A stretch of 64,000 bases of DNA from positions 620,001 to 684,000 of the forward strand of contig NZ_CP027858.1 of NCBI RefSeq assembly GCF_005519465.1, given 5' to 3'. Both the position numbers and the translations under genes were made by a program. Each line of letters begins with the position of its first letter. The first letter of the stretch is position 1. Source of the stretch: Streptomyces clavuligerus (GTDB taxonomy: Bacteria; Actinomycetota; Actinomycetes; Streptomycetales; Streptomycetaceae). The notes under the pieces are model-generated. The model saw only the letters and a list, made by a program, of their open reading frames with translations, was not told where the DNA came from and did not search any database. Shown in pieces: positions 1 to 10,710 of this stretch.

Positions 1-1019
1 GTCTGCGAGAGCCAGAGCTTGCGCTCCACCCCGTGGGCCGCGAGCGCGTCCCACCACTGGCCGAGGTGTTTGGCCCGGACGTTGAGGTCCTGGGTGCCGT
101 GGACGGCGAAGACGCTGGCGGTCACCTTGGCGGCGTCGGGGACGTAGTCCCGTTCGGCCCAGAGCGGGGTCAGATCGCCGGTGCGCGGGGCCCCGTCGAT
201 CAGCCGCTGCTGCACCCCCTGGCAGCGCTGCCGGGCGGCAGGGCTGTTGACGTGGTAGGAGAGCCAGTCGGGTCCGGTGCCGTAGAGCGGGGCGCCCTTG
301 GCGAAGTAGTAGTCGTACCAGGTGGAGATGGCGCCGATGGAGACGATGGTCTTCAGGCCCTCCACCCCGGTGGCGGCGACGGCGTTGGCAACGGTCCCGT
401 CGTAGCTCTTGCCGATCATCCCGGTCTCGCCGTTGCTCCAGGCGGCGGAGGCGCGGACGGTCCCGGTACGGCTGGTGTAGCCGTCGGCGCGGCCGTTGAG
501 CCAGTCGACCACGGCCTTGGCGGACTGGACGTCCGAGGCGCCGCCGACGTCGATACAGCCGTCCGAGCGGCTGGTTCCGGTCAGATCGACGGCGATGTAG
601 CCGTAGCCGCGGGGGACGAAGTAATTGTCGTAGTAGAGCGGGAACTGGGCGGGCCTGCCGTCCGCGTCGTAGGTCTTGCGCTGTCTTTCGTTCCCCCGTC
701 CACAGCAGGAGTAGTAGGGGCTGGGGTCCATGATCACGGGAATGGAGCGGCCCTGCCGCGCGGCTTCGCGGGGGCGGATGATGTCGACGGCGACCCGGTC
801 GGTACGGCCGTTGCCGTCGCCGTCGAGCCCGGTGTCCACCCAGACGGACTCCCGTATCGCGTCCTCGTAGGAGTGGACGGGGGTGCTCTCGCCTGGCCCC
901 CGGGCATCGGGAGCGCCGAACGCCCCGGCCGGGGAGAGGGTCACGGTCATCAGGGCGGCTAAAGCCGCCACTACGAGCGATCTGTACGGGAGACGGGTGC
1001 CCCGCGCGGATATCGGCAT
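1..1019 (-). CDS. Secreted Xaa-Pro dipeptidyl-peptidase (S15 family), N-terminal part; gene runs off the left edge
   Basis: The visible 339 codons encode an S15-family peptidase that removes X-Pro dipeptides from peptide N-termini outside the cell. The ATG at 1019 is followed by a signal peptide (basic residues 7-13, hydrophobic 15-30, Ala-rich cleavage region near 33-36). The family core then shows the segment MDPSPYYSCCGRG (98-110), a DLTGTSRSDGC stretch (145-155) and the nucleophile elbow GKSYDG with Ser205. The Asp and His of the triad lie beyond the window edge. Codon 20, inside the signal peptide, is TTA (960-962), the rare codon read by the bldA tRNA, so translation may be restricted to differentiating cultures. 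It is transcribed away from the small Cys-rich gene at 1194-1415. Family assignment is secure; substrate preference is inferred. Confidence 0.88.
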   Translation of the reverse strand, partial: MPISARGTRLPYRSLVVAALAALMTVTLSPAGAFGAPDARGPGESTPVHSYEDAIRESVWVDTGLDGDGNGRTDRVAVDIIRPREAARQGRSIPVIMDPSPYYSCCGRGNERQRKTYDADGRPAQFPLYYDNYFVPRGYGYIAVDLTGTSRSDGCIDVGGASDVQSAKAVVDWLNGRADGYTSRTGTVRASAAWSNGETGMIGKSYDGTVANAVAATGVEGLKTIVSIGAISTWYDYYFAKGAPLYGTGPDWLSYHVNSPAARQRCQGVQQRLIDGAPRTGDLTPLWAERDYVPDAAKVTASVFAVHGTQDLNVRAKHLGQWWDALAAHGVERKLWLSQ

Positions 1020-1193
1020 GGCGGGACGGTACCCCCCGGGTCCGGTCCGCAACAGAGGACAATCCACGCGTGGTGACAGGTGCACCCCGACGGTGGGCAC
1101 CGGTGCCCGCGGACGGGCACCGGACGGCGGGCCGTCGGCCATCCCGGCTGGTGGGATGGTTGCACCGGCCAGCCAACCCGGGCCGGACGGCCG

Positions 1194-1415
1194 TCATCGT
1201 GCGCAGTGCTCCCGCGGGAGCCGCTCCGGTCCGGTGACACCCCAGGTGAAGCCCTGCCGGTCGGCTCCGGTGGGCTCCCACCGCCGTCGGCACCCGGCGC
1301 AGTACCACAGCCAGCGCTCCGGACGGTGCAGGGCCGCGGTCGTCGTGTCCTTCCACAGCGGCGGACGATCGGGGCACAGGGAGCAGTTCGGGGGAACCGG
1401 GTGCGATCGCGTCAT
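1194..1415 (-). CDS. Small Cys-rich (CxxC...CxxC) protein, unknown function
   Basis: A 73-residue protein with two Cys pairs, CSLCPD (about 12-17) and CAGC (about 39-42), plus a late Cys, in a Trp/Arg-rich context. This is a zinc-ribbon-like layout. I do not recognise a named family. Similar short zinc-ribbon proteins are common in Streptomyces, usually without a known role. The ATG at 1415 was chosen because the protein begins just before the first Cys pair; upstream in-frame sequence back to 1652 looks non-coding. It stands alone, about 170 bases upstream of the S15 peptidase gene on the same strand. Two-metal-site pattern seen; metal binding is inferred. Confidence 0.55.
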   Translation of the reverse strand: MTRSHPVPPNCSLCPDRPPLWKDTTTAALHRPERWLWYCAGCRRRWEPTGADRQGFTWGVTGPERLPREHCAR

Positions 1416-1669
1416 GCCGGGGAACCTAGTCCGCCTCCCCGCCCCGGACCGGAACTCCCCTCCCGTATCACCCGATAGAGGGGCAGAGTGCTGCATGGCG
1501 CACCCAAGAGCCCCGGACGGCGGCGGGTTTCCGCCGGGACGCGGCACGGAACCGATGACTCCGCACCCCTCTTGTCTGCCTGACAGGGGCATGCCACATT
1601 GGTCACGGCCGGTCCACCGGCCCACCGCTTCCCGGCAGCCCCTCACGGACACAGCGAAGGAGAAGCCCC

Positions 1670-2749
1670 ATGAGACGCTCGCTCCGCGCGCGTATCTGTC
1701 TCACCGTCCTGCTCACCCTGCCCGCGCTCGGACTCGGCACCGGTACGGCCGGGGCCGCCCCCGACCCGTCCCCGGTCCCGGTGCCGGAGCAGGGGGTCGC
1801 CGCCTCCCCCGATCAGTACCGGCTCAGCGACCGGCTGGAGCGGACCCTCGGCGACGACACGGCGGGCGCCTATCTCGACCCGCGCTCCGGGGAGCTGGTC
1901 GTCACCGTCACCTCCGCGGAGGCCGCGGCCGAGGTGGAGGCCCAGGGCGCCCGCGCGGAGATCGTGCGGCGCGGCCCGGCCGAGCTGCGGGCCGCCGTGA
2001 CCGCCCTGGAGTCCCAGGCGAAGATCACCGGTACCTCGTGGGGGCTCGACCCCTCCACCAACCAGATCGCGGTCCAGGCCGACTCCTCGGTCCCCGCCGC
2101 CTCGCTGGCCCGGCTCGCCCGGGTGGCCGCGGGCCTGCGGGGCGCGGTGCGGATCGAACGGGTCCCCGGGGTCTTCACCCGCGAGGTCGCGGGCGGCGAC
2201 GCCGTCCACGGCGGCGGCTACCGCTGCTCGGCCGCCTTCAACGTGTCACGGGGCGGGGCGTACTACTTCCTGACGGCGGGACACTGCACCGAGGCGGCGG
2301 CCACCTGGTCGGACCGGAGCGGCGGGGCGGCGATCGGGGCCACGGAGGGCTCCAGCTTCCCGGGCGACGACTTCGGCCTGGTGCGCTACACCACCACGGG
2401 ACAGCCGCCCGGGACGGTCAACCGCTGGGACGGCTCCTTCGAGGACGTCGCGTCGGCGGCCGACGCGGTCGTGGGCCAGTCCCTCCAGAAGAGCGGGTCC
2501 ACGACCCGGCTGACCAGCGGTCAGGTGACCGCCGTGAACGTGACCGTGAACTACAGCGACGGCCCGGTCTACGGCATGGTCCGGACGACGATCTGCTCCG
2601 CGGGCGGCGACAGCGGCGGGGCCCACTTCAGCGGGACGACGGCGCTGGGCATCCACTCGGGCAGCGCGGGCTGCACCGGCACCCGGGGCACGGCGATCCA
2701 CCAGCCGGTGAGCGAGCCGCTGGCCGTGTACGGGGTCACGGTGTACTGA
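1670..2749 (+). CDS. Streptogrisin-type secreted serine protease (S1, alpha-lytic subfamily), prepro form
   Basis: A 359-residue chymotrypsin-fold protease made as a prepro-enzyme. A signal peptide (1-30) is followed by a pro-region of about 140 residues typical of alpha-lytic/streptogrisin zymogens. The mature domain probably begins near residue 173, close to the VAGGDAV segment. The catalytic triad is visible: His205 in TAGHC, Asp234 in DDFGLV and Ser315 in GDSGG. Two likely disulfides are Cys186-Cys206 and Cys309-Cys335. The ATG at 1670 follows a good GAAGGAG ribosome site. No carbohydrate-binding tail is present, so it resembles streptogrisin A/B/D rather than C. A very strong hairpin lies just downstream. 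Its role is extracellular protein degradation; exact cleavage specificity cannot be read from the sequence. Confidence 0.93.
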   Translation: MRRSLRARICLTVLLTLPALGLGTGTAGAAPDPSPVPVPEQGVAASPDQYRLSDRLERTLGDDTAGAYLDPRSGELVVTVTSAEAAAEVEAQGARAEIVRRGPAELRAAVTALESQAKITGTSWGLDPSTNQIAVQADSSVPAASLARLARVAAGLRGAVRIERVPGVFTREVAGGDAVHGGGYRCSAAFNVSRGGAYYFLTAGHCTEAAATWSDRSGGAAIGATEGSSFPGDDFGLVRYTTTGQPPGTVNRWDGSFEDVASAADAVVGQSLQKSGSTTRLTSGQVTAVNVTVNYSDGPVYGMVRTTICSAGGDSGGAHFSGTTALGIHSGSAGCTGTRGTAIHQPVSEPLAVYGVTVY

Positions 2750-2777
2750 GCGACGGCACCTCCCGGCGGCTCGCCGG

Positions 2778-2816
2778 GGGCGGCCCCCGTCCGGGCCGAA
2801 CGGACGGGGGCCGCCC
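2778..2816 (+). terminator. Strong hairpin terminator after the protease gene
   Basis: A perfect 16-bp inverted repeat (2778-2793 pairing with 2801-2816) encloses a 7-base loop. There is no T-run, which is usual for Streptomyces terminators. It begins 29 bases after the protease stop codon. Confidence 0.8.
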
Positions 2817-2885
2817 GCCGCCGGGCACCCCCGGCTCCCGGCAGGACCCGGCGGCGACCGGCCCCGCGCGGCTTTCACAGTGACG

Positions 2886-2908
2886 GTGCGACAGCAATAC
2901 TGTTGCAC
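2886..2908. promoter_or_regulatory. Candidate operator: 9-bp inverted repeat upstream of merR gene
   Basis: GTGCGACAG and CTGTTGCAC form an inverted repeat (8 of 9 pairs) around the centre CAATA. It lies 15 bases before the GTG at 2923 and 45 bases before the ATG at 2953. The dyad is AT-richer than its surroundings and sits where a MerR protein would bind its own promoter. Autoregulation is inferred. Confidence 0.5.
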
Positions 2909-2952
2909 CGCACAGGGGATCAGTGACCCGCCGGGGAAAGCGAGGCGCAGCG

Positions 2953-3852
2953 ATGGCGACCGGAAACCGGGAACCGACGCTCACCGTGGACGAGCTGGCC
3001 GCGCGGGCCGGAGTGACGGTACGCACCATCCGCTTCTACGGCACCCGGGGGCTGCTGCCGCCGCCGCAGATCGGTCCGCGCCGGGTCGGGCACTACGGGC
3101 AGGAGCACCTCTCCCGGCTGGCGCTCATCGGGGAACTCCAGCACCAGGGCATGACGCTCGCGGCCATCGAACGGCATCTGGAACGGCTGCCCGCGGGGCT
3201 CGGCGCCCAGGATCTCGCCCTGCACCGCGCCCTGGTGGCGTCCTGGTCCCCGGGCGCGGACGAGGAGACCGACCGCGCCGGTCTGGCGGGCCGGGCGGGC
3301 CGGGAGCTGAGCGACGGCGACATCGACCGGCTGGCGGCGATGGGGGCCCTGCAACGGCACCGCGGCGGCCCGGAGGGCTATCGCGTCGATCCGGGGCTGC
3401 TGCGGCTGGGGGTCCAGTTGCTGGACGTGCCCGTCGGGTACGAGACGATCCTCGCCGCCCGGGCGGTGCTGGTGCGGCACACCCGGGCGGCGGCCCAGGA
3501 GCTGGCCCGGCTCCTCCGGGAGGAGATGGGGACCCCCCGCCCGGAGCAGACGGCCGCCGTGCGGTCGCACCCGGCCCCCGTGCAGCCGATGGTGGTCCAG
3601 GCCCTGGTCGCCGCCTTCCAGCGGTCGCTGAAGGAGGAACTGCGGGTGGCGTTCGACTCCCCGCCGGACGCCGGCGGACCCGGGGCACCCCCCGGCCCGG
3701 ACGGACTCCCGGAGCCGGACGGGCCGGACGGGCCGACCGGGCCGCCTTCCGGGACGGAGCGGCTGCCGGACCGACGGCCGGGGCGGGCCCGGGAGCGGGG
3801 CGGGGACGCGGGGCCGGAGGGGCCGGGCCGTCCGGCGCCGCCCGGTATCTGA
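2953..3852 (+). CDS. MerR-family transcriptional regulator
   Basis: A 299-residue regulator with an N-terminal MerR winged helix-turn-helix. The sequence LTVDELAARAG...RTIRFYGTRGLLPPP spans about 10-38, followed by the second helix pair around the LSRLALIGELQHQGM segment. The middle region is helical, as in MerR dimerisation and effector domains. There is no conserved Cys set for metals, so a small-molecule or acyl effector is more likely. The C-terminal 65 residues are a Gly/Pro/Asp low-complexity tail. An in-frame GTG at 2923 would add ten residues; ATG 2953 is preferred because the domain starts directly after it. The gene converges on the beta-oxidation operon with only 34 bases between stop codons. 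A link with that pathway is possible but not shown. Confidence 0.85.
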   Translation: MATGNREPTLTVDELAARAGVTVRTIRFYGTRGLLPPPQIGPRRVGHYGQEHLSRLALIGELQHQGMTLAAIERHLERLPAGLGAQDLALHRALVASWSPGADEETDRAGLAGRAGRELSDGDIDRLAAMGALQRHRGGPEGYRVDPGLLRLGVQLLDVPVGYETILAARAVLVRHTRAAAQELARLLREEMGTPRPEQTAAVRSHPAPVQPMVVQALVAAFQRSLKEELRVAFDSPPDAGGPGAPPGPDGLPEPDGPDGPTGPPSGTERLPDRRPGRARERGGDAGPEGPGRPAPPGI

Positions 3853-3886
3853 CGGGGCACCGGGAGGGCCACCGGGTCGCGCCGGG

Positions 3887-6136
3887 TCAGACCGCGAGGG
3901 GGCCGTCGCCGAAGCCCTCCCCCCGTTCCGCCTTCTCCAGCAGCAGGGCGGGCGGCGCGAACCGCTCCCCGTACCGCTCGGCCAGCTCCCGGGCCCGGGC
4001 GGCGAAACCGGCCGGTCCTCCCGGGTACCCGTTGATGTACTGGAGCACCCCGCCGGTCCACGCGGGGAAGCCGATGCCCATGATCGAGCCGATATTGGCG
4101 TCGGCGACCGAGGTCAGGACGTTCTCCTCCAGACAGCGGACGGCGTCCAGCGCCTCCGCGAACAGCATCCGCTCGCGCACGTCCTCGAACGGAACGCCCC
4201 CGTCCGGACCGTCCGGGCCGTTCGAGCCCTGTGGACCGTCCGCCACCGTGGTGTCCCGGCGGCCGAAGTGCTCCGTCAGCCCCGGCCAGAGGCCCAGCCG
4301 GGTGCCGTCCTCGCCGTACTCGTAGAAACCGGCCCCGCCGGAGCGTCCGGTACGGCCGAACTCGTCCACCATCCGGTCGACGACCGCGTCCGCGGGGTGC
4401 TCCGTCCAGGTCCCGCCGGACTCCTCGACCGCCGTACGGGTCTCGTTCCGGATGCGGCGGGCCAGCGTCAGCGTCAGCTCGTCCATCAGGGAGAGCACCT
4501 TCGCCGGGTATCCGGCCTGGGCGGCGGCCTGTTCGACGGAGGCGGGCAGGACGCCCTCGCCGACCATGGCCACGCCCTCGTTGAGGAACCGCCCGATGAC
4601 CCGCGAGGTGAAGAACCCGCGTGAGTCGTTCACCACGATCGGGGTCTTGTTGAGCTGCCGCACCAGGTCGAACGCGCGGGCCAGCGCGGGGTCCCCGGTG
4701 CGCTCCCCCTTGACGATCTCGACCAGCGGCATCTTGTCGACGGGCGAGAAGAAGTGCAGCCCCACGAAGTCCGCGGGCCGCTCGACGCCCTCGGCGAGCA
4801 GGGTGATGGGCAGCGTGGAGGTGTTGGAGCAGAGCAGGGCGTCGGGCGCGACGACCTCCTGGACCTCCTGGAGGACCCGGTGCTTGAGGGCGGTGTCCTC
4901 GAAGACGGCCTCGATCACGGCGTCGCAGCCCGCGAGATCGGCCGGGTCGGCGGTGGGGACGATCCGCGCCAGCAGGGCGTCCCGCCTCTCCTGCGTGGTG
5001 CGCCCCCGGGCCAGCGCCTTGGCGAGCAGCCGCTCGGAGTACGCCTTCCCGGCCGCCGCCGCCTCGGCCGAGACGTCCTTGAGGACGACGTCGATCCCGG
5101 CCCGTGCGCAGGCGTAGGCGATCCCCGCGCCCATCATCCCGGCACCGAGCACCGCGACCCTGCGCACGGGCCGGGGCTCGGTGCCCGGGGGGCGGCTCGC
5201 GCCGGAGTTGACCGTCTGGAGGTCGAAGAACAGCGCCTGGATCATGTTCTTGGCGGTCTGTCCGGTGACCAGTCCGGTGAAGTAGCGGGCCTCGATCACC
5301 TGCGCGGTCTCGAAGTCGACCTGCGCGCCCTCCACGGCGGCGGCCAGGATGTCGCGCGGCGCGGGGAAGGGCGCGCCGCCGGTCTGCTTCTTCAGGTTCG
5401 CGGGGAACGCGGGCAGGTCGGCGGCGAACCGGGGGCTGGCGGGGGTCCCGCCCGGAATCCGGTGCCCCGGGACGTCCCAGGGCTGCCGGGACCCGGGGTG
5501 GGCGTCGATGAAGGCGCGCGCCCGCTCCATCAGCTCCCCGGGGGTCGCGACCACCTCGTGCACCAGGCCGTTCTCCAGGGCCCGGCGCGGGGTGTACTGG
5601 GTGCCCTGGAGCAGCACCTTCAGCAGGGCGTCGGTGATGCCGAGCAGCCGGACCGTCCGGGTGATCCCGCCGCCGCCTGGCAGCACTCCGAGGGTGACCT
5701 CGGGCAGTCCGACGCGGGAGCCGGGGGCGTCCAGCGCGATCCGGTGGTGGCAGGCGAGGGCCAGCTCGTATCCGCCGCCCAGCGCGGAGCCGTTGATCGC
5801 GGCGACGACGGGCACGCCCAGGGTCTCGATCCGGCGCAGCGCGTGCTTGACCGCCATGGAGCCGTCGAAGGCGCGCCGCGCGTCGGCGGGGGTGAGCCGG
5901 ATCAGCTCGGTGAGGTCGCCCCCGGCGAGGAAGGTCTTCTTGGCGGAGGTGACGACGATGCCCCGGATGGTCTCCCGCTCGGCCTCGGCCCGCTCGGCGA
6001 CGCCCGCCAGCGCCTCGATGAAGCCCTGGTGGAGGGTGTTGGCGCTGCGGTGGGGGTCGTCCAGGACGAGGGTGACGACTCCGCTGTCGTCCCGTTCCCA
6101 GCGGATGGGGGTGTCGGTCGTGGTGGTCTGGCTCAT
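3887..6136 (-). CDS. FadB-like multifunctional enoyl-CoA hydratase / 3-hydroxyacyl-CoA dehydrogenase
   Basis: A 749-residue bifunctional beta-oxidation enzyme. Residues about 10-210 are a crotonase domain; both catalytic glutamates are in place (Glu124 in GGGYE, Glu146 in GLPE), with oxyanion loops around [11 protein letters not shown]. The Rossmann motif GAGMMGAG at 331-338 opens the NAD-dependent 3-hydroxyacyl-CoA dehydrogenase domain. It contains the HFFSP active-site segment and is followed by C-terminal dehydrogenase domains up to about 740. It should hydrate trans-2-enoyl-CoA and oxidise L-3-hydroxyacyl-CoA. It is the last gene of a leftward operon after the racemase and thiolase, separated from the thiolase by 88 bases of purine-rich repeats. 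From memory it corresponds to S. coelicolor SCO6732. Confidence 0.93.
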   Translation of the reverse strand: MSQTTTTDTPIRWERDDSGVVTLVLDDPHRSANTLHQGFIEALAGVAERAEAERETIRGIVVTSAKKTFLAGGDLTELIRLTPADARRAFDGSMAVKHALRRIETLGVPVVAAINGSALGGGYELALACHHRIALDAPGSRVGLPEVTLGVLPGGGGITRTVRLLGITDALLKVLLQGTQYTPRRALENGLVHEVVATPGELMERARAFIDAHPGSRQPWDVPGHRIPGGTPASPRFAADLPAFPANLKKQTGGAPFPAPRDILAAAVEGAQVDFETAQVIEARYFTGLVTGQTAKNMIQALFFDLQTVNSGASRPPGTEPRPVRRVAVLGAGMMGAGIAYACARAGIDVVLKDVSAEAAAAGKAYSERLLAKALARGRTTQERRDALLARIVPTADPADLAGCDAVIEAVFEDTALKHRVLQEVQEVVAPDALLCSNTSTLPITLLAEGVERPADFVGLHFFSPVDKMPLVEIVKGERTGDPALARAFDLVRQLNKTPIVVNDSRGFFTSRVIGRFLNEGVAMVGEGVLPASVEQAAAQAGYPAKVLSLMDELTLTLARRIRNETRTAVEESGGTWTEHPADAVVDRMVDEFGRTGRSGGAGFYEYGEDGTRLGLWPGLTEHFGRRDTTVADGPQGSNGPDGPDGGVPFEDVRERMLFAEALDAVRCLEENVLTSVADANIGSIMGIGFPAWTGGVLQYINGYPGGPAGFAARARELAERYGERFAPPALLLEKAERGEGFGDGPLAV

Positions 6137-6224
6137 GGCGCGGTCTCCGGGGTTCGGTGGGAGAGGCGGGGGCGGCGGACGGCGGGGAGGCGGCGGACGG
6201 CGGCGGGCGGGCCGGGCGGAGCGG

Positions 6225-7439
<1,215 letters not shown>

Positions 7440-7440
7440 G

Positions 7441-8625
7441 TCAGCGGCCTTTCGCGGAACGGGGAGCGGCGACGGGTGGGGCATCGGGCGCGGGGCCCGC
7501 GGCAGGGGCCGGGAGCCCCCAGTCCCGGGCCACGGCGGCGGCGTCGGCCCCCGGGAGCGCGGGGGGTGTGCGCACGGCGCACGGGGTGCCGGAGAACCGG
7601 GGCGCGGGGGCGGGCTGGCTGATCCCGCCGGGGTCGACGAAGGTGCCCCGGGCGGCGAGATGCGGATGGCGGGGCGCCTCCGCCATCGACAGGACGGGGG
7701 CGACACACGCGTCCGTGCCCTCGAACAGGGCGGTCCACTCCGCGCGGGTACGGGTGCGGAACGCGTCGGCGACGGCGGTGCGCAGCTCGTCCCAGCGCTC
7801 GATCTCCTGGCGGGCGGGGACGGTTCCGGCGATGCCGAGGACCCGGACGAACTCGTCGTAGAACCGCTGCTCCAGCGCCCCGACCGCCATATGGCCGCCG
7901 TCGGAGGTCTCGTAGCAGCCGTAGAAGGGGCTGCCGCCGTCGAGCAGATTGGAGCCGCGCCGGTCCCGCCAGCCACCGGCGGCCCGCATGCCGTGGATCA
8001 TCGTGGCCAGATGGGCCGCGCCGTCGACGATGGCCGCGTCGACGACCTGCCCCGCGCCGCCGCCGGAGCGGACGTGGTGCAGGGCCGCGAGCACCCCGGT
8101 GACCAGGTAGAGCGAGCCGCCCGCGTAGTCCCCGACGAGGTTGACGGGGACGGTGGGCGCCTCGTCGGGGCGGCCGATCATCCCGAGGGTGCCGGTGACG
8201 GCGATGTACCCGATGTCGTGCCCCGCCCGGTCGGCGAGCGGGCCCTCCTGGCCCCAGCCGGTGATCCTGCCGTACACCAGACGGGGGTTGCGCGCGAGAG
8301 CGGCCTCGGGGCCCACGCCGAGCCGTTCGGCGACGCCGGGGCGGTAGCCCTCGATCAGGATGTCGGCGCGCTCGACCAGCTCCAGCACCTGACCGGGGCC
8401 GTCCTCGGCCTTCAGATCGATCAGCACCGAGCGTTTGTTGCGGTTCGTGAGGTCGAACGCGGGGTCGATGGCGAAGCCGGCGCCGCCGGGGCGGTCCACC
8501 CGGACCACGTCGGCGCCGAGGTCGGCGAGGAGCATGGCGGCGAACGGGCCCGGTCCTATGCCCGCCAGCTCGACCACCCGCACCCCGGTGAGCGGGCCGT
8601 TCGATCCCGCTGCTGCCGCCGTCAT
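7441..8625 (-). CDS. Alpha-methylacyl-CoA racemase-like CaiB/BaiF family protein
   Basis: A 394-residue family III CoA-transferase fold protein. It begins with the usual [18 protein letters not shown] nucleotide/CoA loop. The motif AGHDIGY with His136, and Asp166 in VGDYAGG 30 residues later, match the His/Asp catalytic pair and spacing of the mycobacterial racemase MCR. A racemase of 2-methylacyl-CoA is therefore favoured over a CoA-transferase. Such racemases convert the (2R) to the (2S) form so that methyl-branched chains, including sterol side chains, can enter beta-oxidation. ATG 8625 follows a GAAGAGGCGG ribosome site. It is the first gene of the racemase-thiolase-FadB operon. Substrate is inferred. 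Confidence 0.85.
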   Translation of the reverse strand: MTAAAAGSNGPLTGVRVVELAGIGPGPFAAMLLADLGADVVRVDRPGGAGFAIDPAFDLTNRNKRSVLIDLKAEDGPGQVLELVERADILIEGYRPGVAERLGVGPEAALARNPRLVYGRITGWGQEGPLADRAGHDIGYIAVTGTLGMIGRPDEAPTVPVNLVGDYAGGSLYLVTGVLAALHHVRSGGGAGQVVDAAIVDGAAHLATMIHGMRAAGGWRDRRGSNLLDGGSPFYGCYETSDGGHMAVGALEQRFYDEFVRVLGIAGTVPARQEIERWDELRTAVADAFRTRTRAEWTALFEGTDACVAPVLSMAEAPRHPHLAARGTFVDPGGISQPAPAPRFSGTPCAVRTPPALPGADAAAVARDWGLPAPAAGPAPDAPPVAAPRSAKGR

Positions 8626-9067
8626 CGCCGCCGCCTCTTCGCCGCAGTCGTCGAGATCGTGGCCATCGAACCCCCAGCTTGGACATGACACAACCGATGT
8701 AACACCAGCGATGGTAAGAACGCGCATACCCGGGTACAAGGTTCCGGAGCCGGGCGATGGCCTGGATTCACCCTCCCTCCAGGGCGGGACGGTATGGTTC
8801 CGGAGCCGTGGCGGAGCCGGTCCGGCGGGCCGGAGGCGTCCGCCGCGCACCTCGCGGACCCCCGGCACCATGCGCGTCGGCGCACGGCGGGCGGTCGGGT
8901 GCGGACGTCGGCCCGGACGGGTACGGACACGGGTACAGCACGGGTACGGCACGGGTACGGACGACTCAGGCGGTGTTCAGACGGCGTTCGGACGGCGTTC
9001 GGGCGACACCGGACGGCACCGGGCGGCACTCAGACGGCATGCGGGCGGTACCGATGGCGGAGGACCA
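8626..9067. other. Divergent intergenic region with short repeats
   Basis: This 442-base gap separates the racemase operon (leftward) from the enoyl-reductase-like gene (rightward). The part next to the racemase gene (8690-8735) is relatively AT-rich and is the likely promoter area. The 12-mer GGTTCCGGAGCC occurs twice, near 8740 and 8796. From 8917 on it becomes repetitive. No convincing gene was seen. Confidence 0.6.
8917..8958. repeat. Four copies of ACGGGTAC at 11-12 base spacing
   Basis: The octamer ACGGGTAC starts at 8917, 8929, 8940 and 8951. It is followed by a decaying CGGACGGC/CGTTCGGAC array up to about 9050. The spacing is close to one helical turn, so either protein-binding sites or simple slippage are possible. 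Confidence 0.6.
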
Positions 9068-10267
9068 GTGAGCAGTCAGGACGGGAGCGGTCGCGGTGAG
9101 CGCCCCTATGACATCGTGCTCTTCGGGGCGACGGGGTTCGTGGGTGTGCTGACCGCGCGGTACTTGGCCCGGAGCGCGCCGGACGGCTGCCGCTGGGCCC
9201 TCGCGGGCCGCAGCCGCGCCAAGCTGGAACGGCTGCGGGAGGAGCTGACCGCCGATCATCCGTCCTGTGCGGACCTCCCGTTGATCGAGGCACGCGCGGA
9301 CGACCCGCAGGCGCTGCGCGGGCTCGCCGAGTCCGCCCGGGTGGTGGCGACGACGGTGGGCCCCTATCTCTGGTACGGGGAGCCGCTGGTCGCCGCGTGC
9401 GCCGGGGCGGGGACCGACTATCTCGACCTGACCGGTGAGAACGAGTTCGTGGATCTGATGTACGTCCACCACGAGGCGCGGGCCCGCGAGACCGGCGCCC
9501 GGCTGGTGCACGCGTGCGGCTTCGACTCGGTCCCCGGCGATCTGGGGGTGTACTTCACGGTGCGGCAGCTCCCGGAGGGCGTGCCGCTGAGGGTGGACGG
9601 GTTCGTGCGCGGCAACGGGACCTTCTCGGGCGGGACGTTCGCGTCCGCCCTCAACGCGATGAGCCGGGGCAGGCAGTCGCTCCGGGCCGCGCGTCAGCGG
9701 CGGCTGCACGAGCCCCGGGTGGTCGGCCGCCGGGCGCACTCCCCGCTCGGCGGACCGCGCTACAGCGCCGAGAACCACGCGTGGGCGCTGCCGCTGCCGC
9801 TGCTGGACAGGCAGATCGTCACCCGCTCGGCACGGGCGCTGCCCCGGTACGGCCCCGACTTCCGCTACCGCCACTACGCGGCGGTCAAGACCCTGCCCAT
9901 GGCGGTGGGCGGGGTGATCGCCGTCTGCGCGCTGGTGGGCCTGGCCCAGGTGCCCGCCGCCCGGCGCTGGCTCCAGCGCCGGCTGGGACCGGGCGAGGGG
10001 CCCGACGCGGGGCGCCGGGCGAAGAGCTGGTTCTCGGTGCGGTTCGTCGGCGAGGGCGGCGGCCGGACGGTGTACACGGAGGTGAGCGGCGGCGACCCCG
10101 GCTACGACGAGACCGCGAAGATCTTCGCCGAGGCGGCGCTCTGTCTGGCCTTCGACGAACTCCCGCCCTCCTCGGGGCAGGTCACCCCGGCGGCGGCGAT
10201 GGGGGACGCGCTGCTGGACCGGCTCCAGAAGGCGGGAATCCGCTTCCGCCTCGCGGCACAGCGCTGA
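9068..10267 (+). CDS. Saccharopine-dehydrogenase-fold oxidoreductase (trans-acting enoyl-reductase-like)
   Basis: A 399-residue protein with an N-terminal Rossmann fold, LFGATGFVGVLTARYLA (about 18-34), and the GRSRAKL segment after the second strand. The middle reads TTVGPYLWYGEPLVAACA, TDYLDLTGE and HACGFDSVPGDLG, all hallmarks of the saccharopine-dehydrogenase-like family that includes the mycobacterial trans-acting enoyl reductase Rv2953. A hydrophobic helix (VGGVIAVCALVGLAQV) lies near residue 285 and may contact membrane or lipid. GTG 9068 follows a GGAGGA ribosome site. The likely role is NAD(P)-dependent reduction of a lipid or ketide intermediate. It is divergent from the beta-oxidation operon, which fits a lipid role. 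The exact reaction is not known. Confidence 0.82.
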   Translation: MSSQDGSGRGERPYDIVLFGATGFVGVLTARYLARSAPDGCRWALAGRSRAKLERLREELTADHPSCADLPLIEARADDPQALRGLAESARVVATTVGPYLWYGEPLVAACAGAGTDYLDLTGENEFVDLMYVHHEARARETGARLVHACGFDSVPGDLGVYFTVRQLPEGVPLRVDGFVRGNGTFSGGTFASALNAMSRGRQSLRAARQRRLHEPRVVGRRAHSPLGGPRYSAENHAWALPLPLLDRQIVTRSARALPRYGPDFRYRHYAAVKTLPMAVGGVIAVCALVGLAQVPAARRWLQRRLGPGEGPDAGRRAKSWFSVRFVGEGGGRTVYTEVSGGDPGYDETAKIFAEAALCLAFDELPPSSGQVTPAAAMGDALLDRLQKAGIRFRLAAQR

Positions 10268-10710
10268 CCTTCTGAGCCGGGAAGCACCGCTCGGGCCGCG
10301 ACCCCGGCCCGCGACCCGACGCGGACGGCGGGCGGGGCCGCCGGTGGGCGGCGCGGCACGGCGCCGGGTGCGTGCGCCTCCGCGCTCGCGGCACCGTGGG
10401 GTCCCCAGCGGGCACGGCCCGGGCGGCACGGCACGGACCGGGCACCGCCCGACGGACCGGCCCGGATCAGGGCACCAGATCCGACCGGGGGGCGCGTCTC
10501 CCGCCCGCGCGGGAGGGCACCCCTGCCCCAGGGCTCTCCCCCGGAGAAGCACGGGCCGAGTGCCACGGCACAGACCGGCACCGCCCACCCGGCCCCGATC
10601 AGGACATGAGGCCCGGCCGAGAGCACCGCCCACCCGGGAAAGAGGCACCGCCCCGGCCACCGGGCCGAAGAGAGCCACGCCACCGGAGTGCACGAGTCCG
10701 GCACCGGCCG
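10268..10710. other. Intergenic, no gene recognised
   Basis: This 443-base gap lies between convergent genes. It is extremely GC-rich, with degenerate copies of a GGCACCGCCC(A/G)CCCGG-like element (about 10450, 10578, 10627 and 10648). Frames open on both strands have no ribosome site or recognisable domain and look like composition artefacts. Confidence 0.5.

Noticed and set aside
883..2883. Plus-strand frame of 666 codons covering the protease
   Set aside because: The protease in the other frame has signal peptide, pro-region, triad and ribosome site; this frame is Arg/Pro/Gly-rich with none of these.
10102..10704. Minus-strand frame in the gap after the enoyl-reductase-like gene
   Set aside because: No ribosome site, overlaps the end of a supported gene, biased composition and no domain; treated as non-coding.
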